A program made the translations under genes and the position numbers. A stretch of 64,000 nt of DNA, from contig NZ_QQXL01000001.1 of NCBI RefSeq assembly GCF_003640665.1, positions 372,001-436,000 on the forward strand, in the 5' to 3' direction. Below, one piece after another: positions 52,898 to 60,527 of the stretch. Numbering within the stretch: position 1 is the stretch's first letter; each line of letters starts with the position of its first letter. The notes under the pieces were generated by a model that searched no databases, was not told where the DNA came from, and saw nothing but the letters and a program-made list of their open reading frames with translations. This DNA is from Galactobacter caseinivorans (GTDB lineage: Bacteria > Actinomycetota > Actinomycetes > Actinomycetales > Micrococcaceae).

Positions 52898-53824
52898 TCA
52901 CCGGCGGGTCGCGCTCAGCTCAATCAGTCGGTCCAGGATCCCGAGGTTCACGGCGTCCGCCTCCTGGCCCCCGGCCAGGAAGGTGGTGATCTCCGCACGC
53001 GTCTTGGACAGGTTCAACGGGCCGGACGCGGATCCGCGCGCCCCCACCCGGTCCACCACGGGGCGGAACGGGTCCAGAGGCGTGGTGTAGAGCAGCACCT
53101 GGCCCTCCGCGCGGCCGCCAAAGACGGCCCGCTCCAAGGCGGTGGCGGCTAAGGAGAGCTGCGGCACGGTGGCCACACGCCCTCCCACCCGCAGCGTGCT
53201 TCCGTCCCAGGAGTGCGCCACGTCTGGGGTGGGCAGCGCGCACACCACCACCATCCGCGTCCCGGCGACCACCACGGCGTCGTACGTGTCTGCGTGGGGC
53301 AGGCGGACGCCCATGATCAGCCGTGCCGCCGGCACGTCCGCTGAGACCGAGCGCAGCAACTCCCGCAGGATGGCCTCTCGGTGGGCCCGGGTCCGGTCAA
53401 ATATGCCGCGCTTGGCCAGTTCTCCGTGCACGGGTATCCGCGCCACGGACGGGTCTGTCCCGCTGCCGGTGACGCGCACCGGGCGCTCGCGCAGGCTGGG
53501 GCCGGGGCCGGCGGCGGAGGTGCTTGACCTGGCGGAGGCCCCGGAGGTGGCTTTCCTGCCCGACGACGCGTGGCCGGGTGGGCGGCTAGCGCCGCCTGGT
53601 GTGGCGGTACGGGGGGAGGCGGCGCCGGATCGGGCCGCGTCGTAGCCGCGCCTGCGCGCGGGGTCGGAGAGCTCCGCATACGCGATGGAGATGGAGCGGT
53701 AGAGCTGCTCGTCGCCGCCCACGTCCGGGTGGTGGCGGCGGGAGAGTGCGCGGAAGGCCTTGCGGATCTGCACATCATCCGCGCCGGGTTCCAGTCCAAG
53801 GACGCCGTAGTGATCCTGGCTCAT
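52898..53824 (-). CDS. J-domain protein with a possible NERD-like C-terminal domain
   Basis: A 308-residue protein. The J domain covers residues 4-65 with the HPD tripeptide in RRHHPDVGG; it would stimulate a DnaK-type ATPase. A Ser/Ala/Pro/Thr-rich linker (about 70-130) follows. The C-terminal 170 residues (with KRGIFDRTRAHREAI and YDAVVVAGTRMVVVCALPTPD) form an alpha/beta domain that somewhat recalls nuclease-related (NERD) domains, but catalytic acidic residues are not clear; this is a guess. It lacks the Gly/Phe and zinc regions of DnaJ, so it is a specialised co-chaperone. Its start overlaps the stop of the RibD-like gene (ATGA), making them one operon. Confidence 0.78.
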   Translation of the reverse strand: MSQDHYGVLGLEPGADDVQIRKAFRALSRRHHPDVGGDEQLYRSISIAYAELSDPARRRGYDAARSGAASPRTATPGGASRPPGHASSGRKATSGASARSSTSAAGPGPSLRERPVRVTGSGTDPSVARIPVHGELAKRGIFDRTRAHREAILRELLRSVSADVPAARLIMGVRLPHADTYDAVVVAGTRMVVVCALPTPDVAHSWDGSTLRVGGRVATVPQLSLAATALERAVFGGRAEGQVLLYTTPLDPFRPVVDRVGARGSASGPLNLSKTRAEITTFLAGGQEADAVNLGILDRLIELSATRR

Positions 53825-54579
53825 GCGGCCCGTCCACGGCGGTACTCGGCGAGCAGGGTGGAGTCCTCTTCGTACAGCCGGTGCAGCTCCAGGGCGCGGA
53901 CCGGCGCCTGGGCGTGGCCCGTCACTGGGGTCATTGCGGTGATGGCCCCCGTGCCAGCGGGGGCAAGAACGGGAGAGAGCGTGAGGCAGAGGGAATCCAC
54001 CGCGCCTGCGTTGACGTACCGGGTCAGGATGCCGGGGCCACCCTCGTGGTGCAGGTGCGCCAGCCCGCGGCCCGCCAGCGCCGAGGTCACGGCGATCGGC
54101 GGTGTGCCAGCGGGAACCAGCACCACCTCGCAGACAGCGCGCAGGGCGGCGATTCGCTCCGGTGACGCATCCTCGGCCACCACCACGAGGGTCGGGGCGG
54201 GGGCGTCTTGGAGGACGGCCGAGTCCGGCGGGAGGGAGCCCGAGTGACTCAGGATGACGGTGGTGGGTCTGGCCGCCAGTCCGCGGGCCACCCGCGCCTG
54301 GCGCAAGGACTGCGGCAGCAGCTCGCCTGCGTAGCCCTCCGCGAGGGCTGTGGCCGAGCCCACCACAATGGCGTCTGCGACGGCCCGCAGGATCGGGAAA
54401 AGACGCTGGTCTGCTGCGGTGCCTAGCCCGGCGGAGAGCCCGTCAAGGACGCCGCGCCCGTCCAAGGAGGAGACCATGTTGAAGCGCACAAAGGACTGCC
54501 CCGGCGTGGGGGAGGCGGCCTCGTCAAGGAGGTCCGTGTCAGTCAGGTCCGGCCCGGGGACCGGCAGGAAGCGCCGCAT
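53821..54579 (-). CDS. Pyrimidine-reductase-family protein (RibD C-terminal / DHFR-like)
   Basis: A 252-residue protein of the RibD C-terminal reductase fold, which is homologous to dihydrofolate reductase. Typical parts are FVRFNMVSSLDGR near the N-terminus, the nucleotide-binding AIVVGSATALAEGYAG and the HHEGGPGILTRYVNAGAVDSLCLTLSPVL end. The mycobacterial homologue Rv2671 (annotated RibD) has been reported to reduce dihydrofolate when overproduced, so a folate role is possible. There is no deaminase domain. The ATG at 54579 was chosen because TATGCT ends 6 nt upstream and no ribosome site serves the upstream ATG at 54615. A FolP2-like gene lies 76-112 bp upstream on the same strand. Confidence 0.82.
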   Translation of the reverse strand: MRRFLPVPGPDLTDTDLLDEAASPTPGQSFVRFNMVSSLDGRGVLDGLSAGLGTAADQRLFPILRAVADAIVVGSATALAEGYAGELLPQSLRQARVARGLAARPTTVILSHSGSLPPDSAVLQDAPAPTLVVVAEDASPERIAALRAVCEVVLVPAGTPPIAVTSALAGRGLAHLHHEGGPGILTRYVNAGAVDSLCLTLSPVLAPAGTGAITAMTPVTGHAQAPVRALELHRLYEEDSTLLAEYRRGRAA

Positions 54580-54585
54580 TCGCTC

Positions 54586-54591
54586 AGCATA
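54586..54591 (-). promoter_or_regulatory. -10 element of the RibD-like gene, leaderless
   Basis: TATGCT on the minus strand ends 6 nt before the ATG at 54579, and it overlaps what would otherwise be coding sequence from the ATG at 54615. Confidence 0.5.
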
Positions 54592-54691
54592 AAGGTGGTT
54601 CCCTGCTTGGCTCATGCCGATTGGCTCTCAGCGGACAGCGCGGCGGCGCCCCTCCGCGCCCGCGCCGGGGCCATGCCGCCGCCCGCGGGCC

Positions 54692-55600
54692 TCAGGGCAG
54701 GTTGATCTCGCCCTGGTTGTGCAGCAGGTACGCCGGCTCGCGCCAGCCGGCCACGCACTCAAACATGCGGGCCGCGCAGACCGAGGCCGCGACGTCGTGC
54801 ATGCGAATGATCCGTGCGCCCTCATGCAGGCAGAAGGACGCGGCCGCCAGCGAACCCGCCAGCCGTTCCTCCTTAGGCAATCCGAGCGATTCGCCGATGA
54901 AGTCCTTGTTGGAGACCGCGGCAAGGGAGGGGAAGCCAAGGGCCGCGATGCGGGCAAACTCGCGCGTGATGCTCAAGGAGTGGGTGGTGTTCTTGTTGAG
55001 GTCGTGGCCCGGATCCACGATCAGTCGCGCCTCGCTGACGCCGGCCGCGAGCGCCTGCGTCACCCGTGACTCCAAGAACGCCACCACCTCCCCGGTCACA
55101 TCCGAATACTGGGGACGCGGATATACCGTGCGGGGAGCCGCGAGGGAGTGGGTCAGCACCAGGTGCGCACCGGCGGAGGCCACCAGGGGCGCCAGCTCGG
55201 GATCGGAGAGCCCAGTGGTGTCGTTGATGACGTCCGCGCCGGCCTCCAGGGCGGCCCGCGCCACCCGTGCATCGAAGGTATCCACGGAGATGATGACCGT
55301 GCTCCCCGCCTCGCGCACGCCGCGGATCACGGGGACCACACGCTCGGCCTCCTCCTGCCACGCCAGGGCCGGGCCAGGCGCAAAGGGCACGCCGCCGATG
55401 TCCACCCAGTCGGCACCGCCCGCGTCCGCAGCAAGCACGGCGTCCACCGCGGCGCGCAGGGCATAGGTGGCGCCCTGGTCAAAGAATGAATCCGGTGTGC
55501 GATTGACCACGGCCATCACGGCGACCTGCCGGGAAAAATCGAGGGTGCGTGCGCCAATGGCACGCACGGGGTGGGCCAGAGGGGGCTGGGAGAGCGGCAT
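54692..55600 (-). CDS. FolP2-like dihydropteroate synthase homologue
   Basis: A 302-residue TIM-barrel protein of the dihydropteroate synthase family. The first pterin-site segment reads VVNRTPDSFFDQGA, as in the FolP2 group (Mycobacterium Rv1207), not VNVTPDSFSDGG. The GGESTRPG loop of true DHPS, which binds p-aminobenzoate and diphosphate, is GGVPFAPG here. Downstream VINDTTGLSDP and VDPGHDLNKNT are kept. FolP2 proteins have been reported to lack DHPS activity, so this one may act on another pterin-like substrate. The start ATG 55600 has GAGG four nt upstream. It is upstream of, and on the same strand as, the RibD/DHFR-like gene. Confidence 0.85.
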   Translation of the reverse strand: MPLSQPPLAHPVRAIGARTLDFSRQVAVMAVVNRTPDSFFDQGATYALRAAVDAVLAADAGGADWVDIGGVPFAPGPALAWQEEAERVVPVIRGVREAGSTVIISVDTFDARVARAALEAGADVINDTTGLSDPELAPLVASAGAHLVLTHSLAAPRTVYPRPQYSDVTGEVVAFLESRVTQALAAGVSEARLIVDPGHDLNKNTTHSLSITREFARIAALGFPSLAAVSNKDFIGESLGLPKEERLAGSLAAASFCLHEGARIIRMHDVAASVCAARMFECVAGWREPAYLLHNQGEINLP

Positions 55601-55676
55601 GAAACCTCGATCGTGATGGGAGTGACTCAACGGTACGTGGCGACCCCCGGTTCCTGCGTCTCCCAGGTGCCGGCGG

Positions 55677-55682
55677 TAGGAT
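55677..55682 (+). promoter_or_regulatory. -10 element of the cysteine desulfurase gene, leaderless
   Basis: TAGGAT ends 7 nt before the GTG at 55690. It includes the first bases of the in-frame ATG at 55681, which argues against that ATG as start. Confidence 0.5.
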
Positions 55683-55689
55683 GCAGGCC

Positions 55690-56904
55690 GTGCCGCACCG
55701 CCCCGTCTATCTTGACCATGCCGCCACCTCCCCGCTGTCGCCGGCCGCGCGGGAGGTCATCCTGGCGCACCTGGATCTGGTGGGGAACCCCAACTCCTTG
55801 CATGGCCCCGGGCGCGCAGCACACCGGCTGGTGGAGGAATCAAGGGAGCGGCTGGCGGTGGCGATCGGCGTGCATCCCTCGGAGATCTTGTTTACCTCTG
55901 GAGGCACGGAGGCGGACAACCTGGGCCTGAAGGGCACCTGGTGGGCGTCCCATGGCAGGGACGCGCACCGCCGGGGCATCCTGCTCACGGGTGCGGAGCA
56001 TCACGCGGTGCTGGACGCGGTGGAGTGGCTGGTGGCCCACGAGGGAGCGCACACCGTGCAGGTCCCGCTCCTCTCCGACGGCCGCGTTGACCTGGGCGCA
56101 TGGGAGTCCGCGCTGGCCACGCACGGCCCCACCCTTGCCGTCGCCACCCTGATGTGGGCCAACAATGAGGTCGGCACGGTGCAGCCCATCCAGGCCGCCG
56201 CCGCGCTGGCCAGCCGGCACGGAGTGCCCATGCATAGCGACGCCGTCCAGGCCCTTGGCCACGTGCCCGTGGAGCTGCGCGCGCCTGGCCTGAGCTCCGC
56301 CGCCATCACGGCGCACAAGTTGGGCGGGCCGGTGGGCATTGGCGCCCTGGTCCTTGGCCGGGATCAAAAGCCGGTGCCGCTGCAGCACGGTGGCGGCCAC
56401 GAGCGCTCCCTGCGCTCTGGGACGCTGGACGCCGTGGGCGCCGCCGCCTTTGCGGCCGCGGCCCAGGAGGCCATGGCCAACCTGGAGGAGGAGGCGCGGC
56501 GCCAGACCGGCCTGCGTGATCGGCTCATCGCCGGCGTGCGCGCCGCGGTGCCGGACGCCGTGCTCAACGGCCCGGAGCCGGGTGCAATGCCGGGCTCGGA
56601 GTCCGCGCCCCGCCTGCCAGGCAACGCCCACTTCACGTTCCCCGGCTGCGAGGGGGACTCGGTGCTGTTCATGCTGGACATGGCCGGGATCGCCTCCAGC
56701 ACCGGCAGCGCTTGCACGGCGGGGGTGGCCGGCCCCTCACACGTCCTCATGGCCATGGGGCGTGCGGAGGCCGAGGCGCGGTGCGTGCAGCGCTTCAGCC
56801 TGGGCGCCACCAGCACCCTGGCGGACGTGGACGCCCTGCTGGCCGCGTTGCCTGCGGCGGTGGCGGGCGCGCGTGCGGCGGGCCTGTCCGGAGTGGGACG
56901 ATGA
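55690..56904 (+). CDS. iscS: Cysteine desulfurase (IscS/NifS family)
   Basis: A 404-residue PLP enzyme that takes sulfur from cysteine as a persulfide. The PLP lysine is Lys210 in [10 protein letters not shown]; the persulfide cysteine is Cys342 in [14 protein letters not shown]. The N-terminus [17 protein letters not shown] and SGGTEADNL are family-typical. The next gene, mnmA, uses this sulfur for tRNA 2-thiouridine, so the pair forms a tRNA-thiolation unit, as with Rv3025c-Rv3024c in mycobacteria. The GTG 55690 start is preferred to ATG 55681 because TAGGAT at 55677-55682 would be the -10 of a leaderless mRNA. Confidence 0.92.
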   Translation: MPHRPVYLDHAATSPLSPAAREVILAHLDLVGNPNSLHGPGRAAHRLVEESRERLAVAIGVHPSEILFTSGGTEADNLGLKGTWWASHGRDAHRRGILLTGAEHHAVLDAVEWLVAHEGAHTVQVPLLSDGRVDLGAWESALATHGPTLAVATLMWANNEVGTVQPIQAAAALASRHGVPMHSDAVQALGHVPVELRAPGLSSAAITAHKLGGPVGIGALVLGRDQKPVPLQHGGGHERSLRSGTLDAVGAAAFAAAAQEAMANLEEEARRQTGLRDRLIAGVRAAVPDAVLNGPEPGAMPGSESAPRLPGNAHFTFPGCEGDSVLFMLDMAGIASSTGSACTAGVAGPSHVLMAMGRAEAEARCVQRFSLGATSTLADVDALLAALPAAVAGARAAGLSGVGR

Positions 56905-56977
56905 AGGGGTACCCCGGCGCGCGCGGCCAGCGGCGGCGGGGAGCGGCAACAACACAAACCACGGTGGAGGCACAAGC

Positions 56978-58144
56978 ATGAGGGTCCTGGCAGCGATGAG
57001 CGGCGGAGTAGATTCCGCGGTGGCCGCCGCGCGCGCCGTGGAGGCGGGGCACGACGTGGTGGGGGTGCACCTTGCGCTCTCGCGCATGCCCGGCACCCTG
57101 CGCACCGGCAGCCGCGGCTGCTGCACCCTGGAGGACTCCAACGACGCGTTCCGCGCGTGCGACACCCTGGGGATCCCCTTCTACGTCTGGGACTTCTCCG
57201 AGCGCTTCAAGGCGGACGTGGTGGATAACTTCGTGGAGGAGTACGCCGCGGGGCGCACCCCCAACCCCTGCCTGCGCTGCAACGAGAAGATCAAGTTCGA
57301 GGCCCTCCTGGATAAGGCCATGGCGCTGGGCTTCGACGCTGTCGTCACCGGTCACTACGCCAAGGTGGTGCGCGACGACGCGGGGACGGTTTCACTGCAC
57401 CGCGCCGCAGACTGGGCCAAGGATCAGTCCTATGTGCTCGGCGTGCTCCGAGAGGACCAGCTGGAGCACTGCTGGTTCCCGCTGGCGGACACCCCCTCCA
57501 AGGCGCAGGTGCGCGCGGAGGCGGAGCGCAGGGGCCTGAGCGTCGCAGCCAAGCCGGATAGCCACGACATCTGCTTCATCCCGGACGGGGACACCCGCGG
57601 CTTCCTGGCCGAGCGCATGGAGCTGGAACCGGGTCGCATCGTGGATCAGGACGGGCAGGACCTTGGCCAGCACCCCGGAGCACGCGCCTTCACGGTAGGC
57701 CAGCGCAAGGGGCTCTCGATTGGGCACCCGGCGCCGGATGGCAAGCCGCGGTTTGTGCTCCAGATCCGTCCCAAGGAGAACAAGGTGGTGGTGGGGCCCA
57801 AGGCCCTGCTGGACGTTGACCGTCTTCACGGCATCCGCCCCTCCTTCGCCGGCCCCGCACCGGCCCAGGCGGCGCAGGGGAGCTGGACGGAGGCCATGGT
57901 CCAGGTGCGCGCGCACGGGGACCCCGTCCCCGCCCGCGTGCGGTGGGTCGCCCCCACTCCCGAAGAGGGGGCTGAGGTGGACCAGCCGGCACTGGAGGTG
58001 GAGGCGGAGCTGGTCTCCACCCTGGCGGGCGTGGCCCCGGGCCAGTCCATGGTCATCTACATCGGTTCACGCGTGGTGGGCCAGGCCACCATCTCCGAGG
58101 CGCATTCCTCCGCGTGGAGCCCCTCCGCGCTCGCCGACGCCTGA
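56978..58144 (+). CDS. mnmA: tRNA-specific 2-thiouridylase
   Basis: A 388-residue enzyme that puts sulfur on U34 of Lys, Glu and Gln tRNAs. The ATP pyrophosphatase loop SGGVDS is at residues 8-13. The two catalytic cysteines lie in NPCLRCNE and [19 protein letters not shown] and a beta-barrel C-terminus complete the family pattern. The ATG 56978 has GGTGGAGG upstream. It is 73 bp downstream of the cysteine desulfurase that likely supplies its sulfur. Confidence 0.95.
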   Translation: MRVLAAMSGGVDSAVAAARAVEAGHDVVGVHLALSRMPGTLRTGSRGCCTLEDSNDAFRACDTLGIPFYVWDFSERFKADVVDNFVEEYAAGRTPNPCLRCNEKIKFEALLDKAMALGFDAVVTGHYAKVVRDDAGTVSLHRAADWAKDQSYVLGVLREDQLEHCWFPLADTPSKAQVRAEAERRGLSVAAKPDSHDICFIPDGDTRGFLAERMELEPGRIVDQDGQDLGQHPGARAFTVGQRKGLSIGHPAPDGKPRFVLQIRPKENKVVVGPKALLDVDRLHGIRPSFAGPAPAQAAQGSWTEAMVQVRAHGDPVPARVRWVAPTPEEGAEVDQPALEVEAELVSTLAGVAPGQSMVIYIGSRVVGQATISEAHSSAWSPSALADA

Positions 58145-58156
58145 GCCCGGCCGCTC

Positions 58157-58187
58157 GCCCCGGTCGTCGCCCCGGTCGTCGCCCCGG
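58157..58187. repeat. Short 12-bp tandem repeat after mnmA
   Basis: Two full copies of GCCCCGGTCGTC and a partial third lie between mnmA and the chorismate mutase gene. No hairpin terminator is obvious here. Confidence 0.7.
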
Positions 58188-58250
58188 CCCGTCCCCCTGA
58201 GCGGTTGGGGTGGGCGGACAGGTTGGGCGGACGCGGGTGGCCGTGGACCC

Positions 58251-58256
58251 TAAACT
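58251..58256 (+). promoter_or_regulatory. -10 element of the chorismate mutase gene, leaderless
   Basis: TAAACT ends 7 nt before the ATG at 58264, with no ribosome-binding site. Confidence 0.55.
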
Positions 58257-58263
58257 GGCACGT

Positions 58264-58662
58264 ATGAGCCAGCAGTCGACGCCGTCCCCTTACGATCCGT
58301 CCGCCAGCTCGCTTCAGGGCGAGGTGGACCCAGAGGTGATGCAGGAGCTGTTGCGCCTGCGCGGGAGCATCGACAATTTCGACGCCACGCTGGTGTACCT
58401 GCTGGCGGAGCGCTTCAAGAGCACGCAGCGGGTGGGCTGGCTCAAGGCCCGCCACCGCCTGCCGGCTTCTGATCCGAACCGCGAGGCTTCGCAGATCGAG
58501 CGCTTGCGCAGCTTGGCCTCGGATGCGCACCTTGACCCCGTTTTTGCGGAGAAGTTCCTCAACTTCGTCATCGAAGAGGTCATCCGCCACCACGAGGCCA
58601 TCTCGGAGACGCACAGCGCCGAGACGGACGGCGCGGGGCCGGAAGCAGACCCCCGCTCATGA
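58264..58662 (+). CDS. Chorismate mutase (AroQ type)
   Basis: A 132-residue all-helical chorismate mutase, which turns chorismate into prephenate for phenylalanine and tyrosine synthesis. The AroQ helices carry LLRLRGSIDNFDATLVYLLAERF, then VGWLKARHRLPASDPNREASQIERL with the substrate-binding Arg and Lys. It is short, cytoplasmic and without a signal peptide, so it is the housekeeping type that may need DAHP synthase for full activity in some actinobacteria. The stop overlaps the next gene start (ATGA). Confidence 0.9.
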   Translation: MSQQSTPSPYDPSASSLQGEVDPEVMQELLRLRGSIDNFDATLVYLLAERFKSTQRVGWLKARHRLPASDPNREASQIERLRSLASDAHLDPVFAEKFLNFVIEEVIRHHEAISETHSAETDGAGPEADPRS

Positions 58663-59675
58663 GCGAGCCTGCCGCGGGCGAGTCCCCGGTCACCGCCACC
58701 TCGCTCGGCGTGTGTGCCGACGAACAGCGCGAAGAAAGCACCCGGATCCTGCGGGGAGAGTTGGGGGCGCCGCACGCCGCTGCGCTGCCGGAGTTTCCCT
58801 CCGCCGGTCCGGGCACCACCCCGCTGACGCGGGCGGTCACGCACCTCTCAGGGCTTCCGGTTGAGCTGAGCCCGCACGGGTGGCGGCTGACGGGACACCG
58901 AGCGGGCGACGACGCTGCGGCGCGTTTTGCGCGCTCCTCGCATCGCTCACTGGTGGCGCTCACGGCGGACGTGCTCGGGGAGACACCCGCTGGCCCCACC
59001 GTTGTGCGTGTGACTGGCCCGGCCACGCTGATGGCCTCGCTGCTCCTGCCAGGCGGAGAGCCGGTGCTGCAGGATCCGGGCGCGGTCCGGGATGTGGCGC
59101 AGGCCTGGGCCTTTGGCATGGCGGAGCTGGCCGCGGGGATTGATTCCTCGCTGCCGGGCGCAGAGACCGTGGTGCACGTGCACGAACCTCTCCTTGAACA
59201 GGTGACGGGTGGGCGGGTGCGCTCCTCCTCGGGCTTTCGGGAGCTGCCGGCGTGGGACCAGTCCGCAGTGAGCGCCGCATGGCAGCGCCTGGCCGGCCTG
59301 TCTCCCACCTGGCTGCCGCTGAAAGCCGGCCCCTCCAGTGAGCCTGTACCCCAGGCGTCGGCCCTGCTCTTTGACGAGGCCGGACCGGTTCCGGGGGACT
59401 GGGAGGAGATTGCCGGCTGGGTGGAGTCCGGGGGACGCGTGGTGGTGCGGCTGCGTCGCGACGGCGCGCGCAGCGTGGCAGAGCGCGCGCTGCGGATCGC
59501 GCAACCTTGGCGCAGCCTTGGGCTGAGCGCGGCCGCGCTGGGGCAGGTCATGGTCGTCGCGGGCCCGGATGAGGCGCTGGGTGCGGCGGGATTGCGGCGC
59601 AGCGCCGTGGCTGCGCGGGACGTGGCGGATGCGCTGGATGTGGTGCGCCATGACGACCTAGATGGCCTGCACTGA
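58659..59675 (+). CDS. MetE/UROD-superfamily-like protein without zinc ligands (Rv3015c-like)
   Basis: A 338-residue protein matching the group annotated as 'methionine synthase, vitamin B12-independent' in actinobacteria (Rv3015c-like). Segments such as VRVTGPATLMASLLL, DVAQAWAFGMAELAAGID and VVHVHEPLLEQV resemble the C-terminal barrel of MetE. However, it is less than half the length of MetE, has only one cysteine (near residue 19), and lacks the His-Cys-Cys zinc site that activates homocysteine. A methionine-synthase reaction is therefore unlikely; the function is unknown. It overlaps the chorismate mutase gene by 4 bp. Its position after mnmA matches mycobacteria. Confidence 0.72.
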   Translation: MSEPAAGESPVTATSLGVCADEQREESTRILRGELGAPHAAALPEFPSAGPGTTPLTRAVTHLSGLPVELSPHGWRLTGHRAGDDAAARFARSSHRSLVALTADVLGETPAGPTVVRVTGPATLMASLLLPGGEPVLQDPGAVRDVAQAWAFGMAELAAGIDSSLPGAETVVHVHEPLLEQVTGGRVRSSSGFRELPAWDQSAVSAAWQRLAGLSPTWLPLKAGPSSEPVPQASALLFDEAGPVPGDWEEIAGWVESGGRVVVRLRRDGARSVAERALRIAQPWRSLGLSAAALGQVMVVAGPDEALGAAGLRRSAVAARDVADALDVVRHDDLDGLH

Positions 59676-59762
59676 GCTGCTGGGGCCACGCGGACGGGTG
59701 AACGCCGCCAAACCGTGACGTTTCCGTGGCACGCCCGAACGGTGCCGTGCGCCGCACTCGCC

Positions 59763-59768
59763 TAAGAT
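59763..59768 (+). promoter_or_regulatory. -10 element of the mtrA-mtrB-lpqB operon
   Basis: TAAGAT at 59763-59768 would give a leader of about 70 nt for mtrA. A -35 element is not evident. Confidence 0.45.
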
Positions 59769-59845
59769 GGCGGGAGTCAGGGCGTCGAAGCCGACGCTGT
59801 CAGCTGCCCTCAAACAGGGCGCACCGTGATCGGAAGGGCCAACGC

Positions 59846-60523
59846 ATGAAGGGCAGGATCCTCGTCGTCGATGATGACGAAGCACTGGCGGAGATGATCG
59901 GCATTGTGCTGCGCAACGACGAGTATGAGCCATCCTTCTGCCACGACGGCGCGCAGGCCCTGGATGCCTTCCGCCGTGCGCGCCCCGACCTGGTGCTCCT
60001 TGATCTGATGCTTCCGGGCATGGATGGCATCGAGATTTGCCGTCTCATTCGTGCCGAGTCGGACGTTCCCGTCATCATGCTCACCGCCAAGTCTGACACC
60101 GCGGATGTGGTGCGCGGGCTGGAGGCCGGTGCGGATGATTACGTGCCCAAGCCCTTTAAGCCGGCAGAGCTGGTGGCCCGCGTGCGTGCTCGCATGCGTG
60201 GCGGCGAGCGGGTGGCTCCCGAGGTGCTCAACGTCGCAGACCTGACCATCGACATTGCGGGGCACTCCGTCCGCCGCGGCGACGAGCGCATCGGGCTCAC
60301 GCCGCTGGAATTTGATCTGCTGGCCGCCTTGGCGCGCAAGCCGTGGCAGGTGTTCACCCGCGAGATGCTTCTGGAGCAGGTGTGGGGTTACCGCCACGCC
60401 GCGGACACCCGGTTGGTGAACGTGCATGTGCAGCGTCTGCGATCCAAGGTGGAGAAGGACCCGGAGAACCCAGAGGTGGTCTTGACCGTGCGCGGCGTCG
60501 GCTACAAGGCGGGCCAGGCCTGA
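59846..60523 (+). CDS. mtrA: Two-component response regulator MtrA
   Basis: A 225-residue OmpR-family regulator. The receiver has the acidic pair Asp10/Asp11, phospho-acceptor Asp53 in LLDLMLPG and Lys102 in PKPFKP. The C-terminal winged helix ends with the NVHVQRLRSKVE...RGVGYKAG pattern. MtrA controls cell-wall, division and replication genes in actinobacteria, responding to MtrB. The start ATG has GGAAGG upstream; in-frame starts further back would run through the promoter. mtrB begins 4 nt after its stop. Confidence 0.96.
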   Translation: MKGRILVVDDDEALAEMIGIVLRNDEYEPSFCHDGAQALDAFRRARPDLVLLDLMLPGMDGIEICRLIRAESDVPVIMLTAKSDTADVVRGLEAGADDYVPKPFKPAELVARVRARMRGGERVAPEVLNVADLTIDIAGHSVRRGDERIGLTPLEFDLLAALARKPWQVFTREMLLEQVWGYRHAADTRLVNVHVQRLRSKVEKDPENPEVVLTVRGVGYKAGQA

Positions 60524-60527
60524 GCCG

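Noticed and set aside
58659-59675. Cobalamin-independent methionine synthase (metE)
   Set aside because: Less than half of MetE length and no zinc-binding cysteines.
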